From Bacteroidales bacterium (GTDB lineage: Bacteria; Bacteroidota; Bacteroidia; Bacteroidales; B18-G4): a DNA stretch of 5,041 bases. The notes under the pieces are model-generated. The model saw only the letters and a program-made list of their open reading frames with translations, had not been told where the DNA came from and did not search any database. The stretch lies in the NCBI GenBank assembly GCA_023132505.1, contig JAGLYE010000150.1:1-5041 (forward strand), read 5' to 3'. Shown piece by piece: positions 1 to 5,041 of the stretch. The position numbers and the translations under genes were made by a program. Every line of letters starts with the position of its first letter. Position 1 is the stretch's first letter.

Positions 1-1095
1 GGCCAGGCCATGTGGACCAGCAATATCAACCTGAAGTTTGACCTCAACGATGTACCATATGTTACCAATTGGATATCTTTCGACTATACAGACGGTGGCG
101 GGCATGAGAATTTTTCCATTAATGGCTTGCCAATATTTGTAGGTGAACTGGATGAAGTTTTGCTGCCTCCGGGATTTTCCATGGGTATTACAGATATGGG
201 AGGCTATAAGCATTTTGAGATCGCCACTGAGCAGGTAATTACTGAATTCCTGGTTGGCGGGCAAGAATTCAGCCTCGATAATATTTGTGTGGACTTTATT
301 CTCGATCCATCCAATTGTATTGATTTTAAATATCTGGCACTGGGCGCTATGTTTGGCGATGGGGTTAATCCCATAGGAGCAGAGATCTTTACTGAGAATG
401 ATATCCCTGTTTTTGTCGAATATTTCGAATGGATAGGAGGCGGCACCTTTGGAAATTGCTGGGTGATTGACGGAGATGATACTTATGGTACCGGCTATGC
501 CATGTGGACAAGCAACATTAACCTGAGGTTTGATTTATCGGAAACATACCCGGCCTCAACTCAGATTACATTTGATTTTGCTGACTATGGCGGTAATGAG
601 AATATAGGTGTCAATGGCCATCCTCTCTTTGTTGGAGAATTATCCGCTGCCGTCTTGCCACCCGGGTTTTATATCAACATTACCAATATGGGCTCGTATG
701 AACAGGCAACTGTTGCCTATGATGATGGTATCATAACAGAACTTGTCATTGGTGGACAGGAGTTCACCATAGATAATATTTGTCCGAGTTATAATGTGTC
801 GATTGAAGACCCCGTAAACATGACAGGCACATCCATGCTTGAACTGGGCCAAAACTATCCCAATCCATTTACCGGGCATACCGTTATCCCGTTTGAATTA
901 GCTGAAGGATCACATGTAATCATCACCATATATGACCACATGGGAAGAATGATAGAAGTGCTCACAGATACGGAATACAAGACGGGTGAATATTCTGTCA
1001 GCTGGGATCCGGGGAATGCAGCAAATGGTATTTATTTCTATCAGGTCAGGACGCCCGGATATTCCCAAACCATGAAAATGACCTTGCACAAGTAG
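1..1095 (+). CDS. Secreted repeat protein with T9SS type A sorting domain (5' partial)
   Basis: The frame is open to the first base of the window. The first ATG (base 10) lies inside a repeat unit, so the true start is upstream and this is a C-terminal fragment of at least 364 residues. Counting that Met as residue 1, residues 1-93 and 165-258 are two copies of one module. Each starts with MWTSNIN, has a central FVGEL and LPPGF, and ends with GGQEF and DNIC. They are separated by a stretch containing an FGNCWVIDGDD segment. Residues 279-361 are a type A T9SS sorting domain: NYPNPF at 282-287, GIYFY at 340-344 and a basic Lys end. In this family the domain directs export across the outer membrane and is then cleaved, leaving the protein surface-bound or released. 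The gene ends with TAG, 24 bp before the next gene. The repeat module itself is not recognised; an extracellular beta-rich binding or structural role is an inference. Confidence 0.9.
   Translation, partial: GQAMWTSNINLKFDLNDVPYVTNWISFDYTDGGGHENFSINGLPIFVGELDEVLLPPGFSMGITDMGGYKHFEIATEQVITEFLVGGQEFSLDNICVDFILDPSNCIDFKYLALGAMFGDGVNPIGAEIFTENDIPVFVEYFEWIGGGTFGNCWVIDGDDTYGTGYAMWTSNINLRFDLSETYPASTQITFDFADYGGNENIGVNGHPLFVGELSAAVLPPGFYINITNMGSYEQATVAYDDGIITELVIGGQEFTIDNICPSYNVSIEDPVNMTGTSMLELGQNYPNPFTGHTVIPFELAEGSHVIITIYDHMGRMIEVLTDTEYKTGEYSVSWDPGNAANGIYFYQVRTPGYSQTMKMTLHK
10..288 (+). repeat. Tandem protein module, copy 1
   Basis: This module encodes 93 residues that align with the copy at 502-783 with one single-residue gap. 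By hand count about 50 positions are identical. Similarity is visible in the DNA at the module start, where both copies read gccatgtggac followed by closely similar codons. The GQA codons before it resemble the GYA before copy 2, so the repeat unit probably extends leftward beyond the window. Confidence 0.85.
502..783 (+). repeat. Tandem protein module, copy 2
   Basis: This is the second copy of the module, starting 492 bp (164 codons) after copy 1. It encodes 94 residues. The best conserved blocks are the N-terminal MWTSNIN, the FVGEL and LPPGF core, and the terminal GGQEF and DNIC. Divergence is greatest just after the first 12 residues and in the segment before GGQEF. The sorting domain follows after a short linker. 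Confidence 0.85.
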
Positions 1096-1119
1096 AGTGT
1101 TTGACAAATACGATTATTT

Positions 1120-1788
1120 ATGGATAAGCTATTGAAGATAGCTGTTGCTGAGTTGGGTGAAAAAGAGATCTCCGGCCCGGAAGACAACCCTACTATTGTT
1201 AACTACGCAAAAGAAGCGGGCTTCGACTGGGTTAATGATGACGAAACACCCTGGTGCAGCATATTCGTAAATTGGGTTGCAAAAAAGGCCGGCTTAAAGG
1301 CCAGCGGAAAGACCAATGCCCGCTCCTGGCTGCTTGAAGGCCTTAATGTAGATACTTCACCTGATCCGGGAGATGTTGTCATATTTTGGCGTGATAGTCC
1401 GGATTCATGGCTGGGCCATGTCGGGTTCTTTCTGGGTTTTTCTATCGACGGAGAAAGGGTGTACTGCCTGGGTGGAAACCAGGGAAACCAGGTTTCTGTA
1501 TCCGCCTACTCCTCAGAGAATGTTCTGGGGTTTAGGCGACTGGTGGCCTCAGGCATGATTGTACTGCCCGAACCAATCCTGAGAACAGGCGATAAAGGCG
1601 ATGAAGTAAAAGACCTGCAGGATGCATTGAAAGCAGCAAATATAGATTGCGGCACCAGTGATGGGGATTACGGTTCCGTTACTGAAAATGCAGTTAAACT
1701 GCTTCAATCTATGAAAACCGGCCTTGAAGTAGATGGCGTATATACCGGGGAAACAAAGGACTTCCTGTTCGAAATCCTGAATGCCTGA
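1120..1788 (+). CDS. TIGR02594/CHAP-like peptidoglycan hydrolase with C-terminal PG_binding_1 domain
   Basis: This 222-residue protein has two domains. Residues 1 to about 145 resemble the TIGR02594 branch of the CHAP/NlpC-P60 cysteine hydrolases: PWCSIFVNW with the likely nucleophile Cys46, a DPGDVVIFW strand (82-90), GHVGFFLG with His100, and a CLGGNQGN segment with Asn120 as likely third residue. Residues about 154-220 form a PG_binding_1 (PF01471) repeat, with the LRTGDKGDEVKDLQ and DGDYGSVTENAVKLLQ signatures. Such enzymes cut peptide bonds or the amide linkage in peptidoglycan. There is no N-terminal signal peptide or membrane segment, so the protein resembles phage endolysins or effectors that need separate release. 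The start is the only suitable ATG before the domain, and no Shine-Dalgarno is seen. It lies 24 bp after the secreted repeat protein and is probably cotranscribed. The exact bond cleaved and the biological role are unknown. Confidence 0.85.
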   Translation: MDKLLKIAVAELGEKEISGPEDNPTIVNYAKEAGFDWVNDDETPWCSIFVNWVAKKAGLKASGKTNARSWLLEGLNVDTSPDPGDVVIFWRDSPDSWLGHVGFFLGFSIDGERVYCLGGNQGNQVSVSAYSSENVLGFRRLVASGMIVLPEPILRTGDKGDEVKDLQDALKAANIDCGTSDGDYGSVTENAVKLLQSMKTGLEVDGVYTGETKDFLFEILNA

Positions 1789-1921
1789 TATCCCTGTAGT
1801 ATTTTTGTAAGTTAATAACTCTGAATCCAGGGTTACTTTTTGCCTGAAAGTGGAATTAATATATGTACCAGGTGAGCTTATGGTTGACAAATATGATCCT
1901 CTGCCATGAGGGTTTATTTGC
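1789..1921 (+). other. Intergenic region before the LytTR gene
   Basis: This 133-bp gap carries no gene that I can support. Bases 1800-1807 (tatttttg) match the Bacteroidota -7 box TAnnTTTG, but no good TTG box lies 17-23 nt upstream, so a promoter here is only a weak possibility. Bases 1811-1819 (gttaataac) are a small palindrome with a one-base centre. Bases 1884-1897 repeat, with one mismatch, a 14-mer found just before the lysin gene. No convincing intrinsic terminator for the upstream gene is visible. Confidence 0.4.
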
Positions 1922-2302
1922 ATGAGCTGTTCCGGTCCGGACATATACATTGATTTACATTTAAATATCATGAAAATCGCTATTCGTGGATATAAGGATG
2001 TTACCGTTATTGAACAGGAAGACATACTGTATTGCAAAGCAGACGGCAGGTATACAGAGATATTCATAGGAAAGGATAAATCTATTTTAACTTCCCGGTT
2101 GCTTAAGGAAATAGAATCGGTTTTATCAAAACAGAGTTTCTGCCGGATACATCATTCCTACCTGATCAACTTAAACCATATTACCTATATCAGAGATCAT
2201 AAAAAGCTTGTATTAAAGGATAATATCGAGATCCCAATTGCGAAACGAAGGAATAAATTCCTGATCAGCAGTATCGCCAACCTCAACATCAGTTTTGTAT
2301 AA
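1922..2302 (+). CDS. Stand-alone LytTR-family DNA-binding protein
   Basis: This 126-residue protein is essentially a single LytTR DNA-binding domain (PF04397), the output domain of AgrA/LytR-type response regulators. Visible hallmarks are the EDILYCKADGRYTEIF segment (33-48), LTSRLLKEIE (56-64), FCRIHHSYLINLNHI (73-87, family pattern FxRxHRSyLVNxxxI) and IPIAKRRNKFL (104-114). No receiver domain or sensor kinase is present in the protein or the window, so how it is controlled is not evident. The start is uncertain: ATG at 1922 gives 126 residues, but ATG at 1970 (Met17) coincides better with the domain start and gives 110. Neither has a Shine-Dalgarno. Odd point: the usual Arg of the HRS motif is His here. 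It converges on the hydrolase gene with 70 bp between the stops. It probably regulates local or distant promoters; targets cannot be named. Confidence 0.88.
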   Translation: MSCSGPDIYIDLHLNIMKIAIRGYKDVTVIEQEDILYCKADGRYTEIFIGKDKSILTSRLLKEIESVLSKQSFCRIHHSYLINLNHITYIRDHKKLVLKDNIEIPIAKRRNKFLISSIANLNISFV

Positions 2303-2372
2303 TATGCAGAGCAGCACATAGGAGCGCCAAACGACAATTTCAGGTTCTGATGTCTGTAAGGCCTGTGATGTG

Positions 2373-3533
2373 TTAAGGCTTATAATAATCCGACTCAAGG
2401 TAGCTTTCCGGATTTTTAACAGTGATGGCATGCCATAGTTTATCCCCGTCAGGCTTCGAATAGAGAAACTCCCGGAAATTATTTACAAGGGGTTTCTCTT
2501 TTTTCTTCATCAGGGTCATAAAATAATCGGTGCCGAAAAGGACCCTGTGCCCGTATTTGGGATCTGCGATGGTTTCATATAAGTCTTCGAATATATCTTT
2601 TTCCGACAAGGTAAAGCTGATATCCGTGTAAACATTCGGATATGTTTCAATAAGATATTTTATTTGTGTGAACCAGCTTTCCGGAGACTCAACAGTCCTT
2701 GCTTTTTTGATCTCCGGATCATCTCCGGCATGGGCAAAGCATATTTTTAATTCAGGATATACTTCAAGCACCCTGGCATAATTATACGGATGACTGAAAT
2801 AGTCACAGAAGAGGGAGTTTTTATCAAGGTTCTTTTTCAAGGGAAAGTCTATTATGTCATAGCTTTTGGGCCAGTTTGATGCATGCGGGCAAAAAGCTGC
2901 CGGCTTAATCATCTCAGGAGTGATCTTCCCAAGATAGTATGAGCCAACGCGGGTGCAGTGTGTCATGACAGGCACATTGTATCCTACAGCAAATTTGTAT
3001 GTTTCCTCCATGTCGGCATCGAAAGGATAAAAGCCCAGGGCAGGATAGATCTTTATGCCGGCAAACCCCTTGTTTTCAATGTGGTCCCTGGCCATGAATG
3101 CATTTTCGTAAATGCTCCCCGCACGGGGGTCAACACTATAAAACGGGAGACAGGTATTCAGGTTGTTCTTTTTTACCCTTTTCAGTTCATAAACCTGGTG
3201 GGCATAAGCTTCGCTTGCTTTTCCTGCACCCATGAAATCCATATTAAGTGAAAGGATAACAAAACGGTCTTGTTTTGAATAGTTGCTGCGGAGATCATGA
3301 AATACGTGATTTTGTGATTTCATGGTGCCCACATAAACAAAGCTTGCATATTTTGACACATTGGGGTTTTTAATGAATCTCAATAAAAAGGCAGCAATCC
3401 TTCTGCCGGTGGGGAGTTGCAGCAACGCCCAGGCGATGTTAGCAATTCTTTTTGCGGCAAAGCCCTGCAGAAAACGCTCAGGGGCGTGGTCAATATTGAA
3501 GATATGAGTGTGGCAATTAAATATGTGGTTCAT
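2373..3533 (-). CDS. Amidohydrolase-2 family metal-dependent hydrolase (TIM barrel)
   Basis: This 386-residue protein belongs to the amidohydrolase superfamily, most like the Amidohydro_2 (PF04909) group, whose members are hydrolases or decarboxylases acting on small organic molecules. The metal and catalytic residues are in the expected order: HxH at the end of strand 1 (His8, His10 in NCHTHIF), a GIKIYP strand with Lys161, His192 in VMTHCTR, His268 in CFAHAG, and Asp336 in LFGTDYF. The start is well supported, because the HxH strand begins only a few residues after Met1. There is no signal peptide, so it is probably cytoplasmic. An insertion after strand 1 (about residues 15-56) is rich in hydrophobic and basic residues and could form amphipathic helices. 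It starts 3 bp after the stop of the upstream membrane-protein gene, implying cotranscription and probably a shared function. The substrate is unknown. Confidence 0.9.
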   Translation of the reverse strand: MNHIFNCHTHIFNIDHAPERFLQGFAAKRIANIAWALLQLPTGRRIAAFLLRFIKNPNVSKYASFVYVGTMKSQNHVFHDLRSNYSKQDRFVILSLNMDFMGAGKASEAYAHQVYELKRVKKNNLNTCLPFYSVDPRAGSIYENAFMARDHIENKGFAGIKIYPALGFYPFDADMEETYKFAVGYNVPVMTHCTRVGSYYLGKITPEMIKPAAFCPHASNWPKSYDIIDFPLKKNLDKNSLFCDYFSHPYNYARVLEVYPELKICFAHAGDDPEIKKARTVESPESWFTQIKYLIETYPNVYTDISFTLSEKDIFEDLYETIADPKYGHRVLFGTDYFMTLMKKKEKPLVNNFREFLYSKPDGDKLWHAITVKNPESYLESDYYKP

Positions 3534-3536
3534 GGT

Positions 3537-4532
3537 CTATGATTTTGATTTAACGATTTTTTTAAAACTGACAGCCTTCTTCAGGAGGTCGAACCAGAAA
3601 GGGGCACCAAAGGCGACGATAAAGCCTGAGGCAAGGAACCCCATCAGCTTGATAAGTATCAGCCACCATGAGGAGTCTGCATGCAGATAATATGAGATTA
3701 TCATCCCTCCCCGCTGAAACATGTTTTTTTCATAATAACCTTGTTCAACAACCTCCGTTTTCTTTACCTCTTCACCCCATCCAATTGGGAGGTCAAGGCT
3801 GTTCTCATAATCTTTGAAGAACTTTTTGCTTAATTCAAGGCTGTTTATGTCGGCATATTTATCGTGAAAACTTTCAGCTGCAACTACTATACTCTCCCGC
3901 AGGTTTGCATCAACCCACAGGCGATTGGTAATATGGAAAAAGTCGACATTGAAAAATAATGCAATGGTGCAGCCGATGATGATCAAAGGTTTCCGGATCT
4001 TTCTTCCATAGGTATGGTTTACCCTGTCCATATAGTCTTTGTACCAGTTTTTTACTGAAAGCGTGAATTCCCCGATCTCCTCTCCTGATTGATCATAGAA
4101 CATCTGCAATGTTCTCTTCAGGTCGCTGTCATGCATATTGATCAGGCCTTTTTTCAGATCCTCGTCGTATTTCCCTTTCTCCTCTTTATACACATATTCC
4201 CTGGTGTCAGGGTCCTGTTTGATGGTATATTCCCTTCCCTCTTCCACAATGAGGTCGTTAATGACTTCTGCAAAAGTATCTTCAGGGATATAGGAAGTGA
4301 TCCTGTTATACTTAACTGAGAGGGATTCGATCAGGGGATGGTTGTACAGGCGTGAAGTCCAGTTTATTGTTTCATCACCGCCCAGCAAGGCATAAAGCAT
4401 TTTTTTTAAATGCCTTCCCTTTCTGTTGAACCTGCTGGCAATGAATTCCATGATCCACGACACAAGTAATGAGAACAGAAGAAAGAGGAAGATCAGGGAG
4501 ATTGAAAAATCGAGAATGGGAGAATTGAACAT
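3537..4532 (-). CDS. Three-helix inner-membrane protein of unknown function
   Basis: This 331-residue protein has three predicted membrane segments: about 9-30, 181-198 and 289-311. Basic residues follow helix 1 (RFNRKGRHLKK) and helix 3 (the Lys-rich C-terminus). The positive-inside rule therefore places about 32-180 and the C-terminus in the cytoplasm and about 199-288 in the periplasm. The cytoplasmic part is highly charged. I recall a widespread unnamed bacterial membrane-protein family sharing three features seen here: an N-x-D motif ending helix 2 (FFNVDFFHI) followed by LWVDANLR, an LPIGW motif (248-252), and GAPFWFDLLKK at the end of helix 3 (309-319). This is recognition from memory, not a search. 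No enzymatic motif is seen. It is the first gene of the operon with the hydrolase, and its start is preceded by a good Bacteroidota promoter. It may anchor or gate access to the hydrolase; that is inference. Confidence 0.85.
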   Translation of the reverse strand: MFNSPILDFSISLIFLFLLFSLLVSWIMEFIASRFNRKGRHLKKMLYALLGGDETINWTSRLYNHPLIESLSVKYNRITSYIPEDTFAEVINDLIVEEGREYTIKQDPDTREYVYKEEKGKYDEDLKKGLINMHDSDLKRTLQMFYDQSGEEIGEFTLSVKNWYKDYMDRVNHTYGRKIRKPLIIIGCTIALFFNVDFFHITNRLWVDANLRESIVVAAESFHDKYADINSLELSKKFFKDYENSLDLPIGWGEEVKKTEVVEQGYYEKNMFQRGGMIISYYLHADSSWWLILIKLMGFLASGFIVAFGAPFWFDLLKKAVSFKKIVKSKS

Positions 4533-4576
4533 GCTCTTTGGTTTTAGTGGGAGAAATACTCCTTATGTTAGACATA

Positions 4577-4607
4577 TAAAGATATGAAATGTAAGGGGGG
4601 AAGTCAA
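4577..4607 (-). promoter_or_regulatory. Predicted Bacteroidota-type promoter of the membrane protein-hydrolase operon
   Basis: Read on the minus strand, TTG (in TTGAC, 4607-4605) is followed after 20 nt by TATCTTTA (4584-4577). The second box matches the Bacteroidota -7 consensus TAnnTTTG at all but the last base, and the spacing is within the usual 17-23 nt. Transcription would start near 4570, leaving a leader of about 38 nt before the ATG. No other promoter is evident between the two genes, which are only 3 bp apart. Confidence 0.6.
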
Positions 4608-4640
4608 CCTGGCGGGATTTACGGTTTATAATTTTCAATC

Positions 4641-4653
4641 ACTGGTGTCCAGT
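4641..4653. repeat. Short palindrome ACTGG-tgt-CCAGT
   Basis: This is a perfect 5-bp inverted repeat with a 3-base centre. It sits at the edge of a short GC-richer stretch (to about 4676) between AT-rich flanks. It could be an operator half-site pair, a remnant of a mobile-element end, or chance. Confidence 0.35.
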
Positions 4654-4698
4654 TAACCGCCCGGCTCCCGACGAGCATCAATCATTCAACGCATAGAT

Positions 4699-4732
4699 AT
4701 ATTCAAATTAATGATGTGACAATATTCAAATT
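4699..4732 (+). repeat. Direct repeat atattcaaatt (two copies)
   Basis: The 11-mer atattcaaatt occurs at 4699-4709 and again at 4722-4732, 23 bp start to start, or about two helical turns. It lies 50-83 bp before the GIY-YIG start codon. This spacing suits cooperative binding of a regulator on one DNA face, but the region is AT-rich and chance cannot be excluded. The second copy also forms part of the left arm of the inverted repeat. Confidence 0.45.
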
Positions 4733-4780
4733 TTGGTATTAATAGTTGAAGGCTGATAGTAAAATACCATAAATTGATAT
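4722..4780. repeat. Imperfect inverted repeat (about 18-bp arms) upstream of the GIY-YIG gene
   Basis: The left arm 4722-4740 pairs with the right arm 4763-4780 around a 22-nt centre. Pairing has two mismatches and one bulged base; the inner 7 bp (tggtatt/aatacca) is perfect. Outside the arms, tgacaat (4717-4723) and attgtca (4790-4796) are also inverse complements. The structure spans the region where the nuclease promoter or leader should be and ends one base before its start codon. Confidence 0.55.
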
Positions 4781-4781
4781 T

Positions 4782-5041
4782 ATGCATCATTGTCAAAATC
4801 ATTTTGTTTATATCATGACCAATAAGAACAGGACTGTTCTTTATACAGGTGTAAGCAGTTCATTAGGTGAAAGGGTTAATGAGCACTTTCAAGGCTTGAG
4901 AGGAGGGTTTGCAAAAAAATATAACTGCAATTATCTTATTTATTACGATAGGTTTAATTATATAGCTAATGCCATCAAGCGTGAGAAACAGATCAAAGGC
5001 TGGAGAAGAGAGAAAAAGCTAGCACTAATTGCTACTAAAAA
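4782..5041 (+). CDS. GIY-YIG family small endonuclease (3' partial)
   Basis: Reading from ATG 4782 gives 86 codons with no stop before the window ends, so the 3' end is missing. The protein is of the short GIY-YIG type (UPF0213/YhbQ-like, usually about 80-100 residues), so little is probably lost. FVYIM (8-12, the GIY element with Tyr10) and YTG (21-23, the YIG element) are followed by GERVNEH with Arg31 and His35, then FAKKYN (43-48) and KREKQIKGWRREKK (66-79) with the likely metal-binding Glu68. An in-frame TAA at 4770-4772 excludes an earlier start, and the later ATG at 4815 would remove the GIY strand. No Shine-Dalgarno is seen. Members cut DNA; the cellular role of the stand-alone group is poorly known. 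Such genes are often multicopy in Bacteroidota genomes. Confidence 0.85.
   Translation, partial: MHHCQNHFVYIMTNKNRTVLYTGVSSSLGERVNEHFQGLRGGFAKKYNCNYLIYYDRFNYIANAIKREKQIKGWRREKKLALIATK

Noticed and set aside
1913..1920. tttatttg as a -7 box just before ATG 1922
   Set aside because: The nearest TTG (1884-1886) is 26 nt away, beyond the usual spacing, and transcription would start at or after the first ATG.
1549..2067. Minus-strand open frame of 172 codons
   Set aside because: It overlaps the PG_binding_1 domain and the LytTR gene in antisense; its translation shows no recognisable domain.
2303..2372. Possible bidirectional terminator between the convergent genes
   Set aside because: Only a 4-bp-arm palindrome (tcag-gtt-ctga) is visible, with no following T-run. 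The repeated taaggc nearby is a direct repeat, not an inverted one.
2958..3251. Plus-strand open frame of 97 codons
   Set aside because: It lies wholly antisense inside the hydrolase gene, whose catalytic motifs are intact; no domain or start signal supports it.
4375..4638. Minus-strand open frame of 87 codons overlapping the membrane-protein start
   Set aside because: It overlaps the promoter and the N-terminus of the membrane protein in another frame and shows no domain.
1..5041. CRISPR array, tRNA or rRNA genes
   Set aside because: No regularly spaced short repeats, cloverleaf-like segments or conserved rRNA stretches were seen.

Overview
The window looks like chromosomal DNA of a Bacteroidota bacterium. 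The evidence is a C-terminal type IX secretion (T9SS) sorting domain, a stand-alone LytTR DNA-binding protein, the lack of Shine-Dalgarno sequences before the starts, and one good match to the Bacteroidota promoter pattern (TTG, about 20 nt, TAnnTTTG). No rRNA, tRNA, CRISPR array or complete mobile element was recognised.

Plus strand, left half: the window opens inside a secreted protein built from long tandem repeats and ending in a T9SS type A sorting domain (1-1095, 5' end missing). Only 24 bp later comes a two-domain peptidoglycan-directed protein, a TIGR02594/CHAP-like cysteine peptidase or amidase plus a PG_binding_1 domain (1120-1788), with no signal peptide. After a 133-bp gap comes a small protein that is almost entirely a LytTR DNA-binding domain (1922-2302).

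Minus strand, middle to right: converging on the LytTR gene is a tight two-gene operon. Its first gene (4532-3537) encodes a three-helix inner-membrane protein of unknown function with a large predicted cytoplasmic domain. Its second gene, 3 bp later (3533-2373), encodes a metal-dependent hydrolase of the amidohydrolase-2 family with all expected metal and catalytic residues. A promoter matching the Bacteroidota consensus lies 45-75 bp upstream of the first gene. This hydrolase plus membrane-protein pair is the most plausible undescribed functional unit here; its substrate and role cannot be read from the sequence.

Right edge, plus strand: a GIY-YIG family small endonuclease gene begins at 4782 and runs off the window at 5041. 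Its upstream region is AT-rich and contains a long imperfect inverted repeat and an 11-bp direct repeat. A GC-richer 13-nt palindrome sits further left.

The genes do not form one obvious pathway. The left block concerns the cell surface or cell wall, the middle pair is a membrane-linked hydrolase unit, and the right edge is a nuclease of a type often found in many copies.
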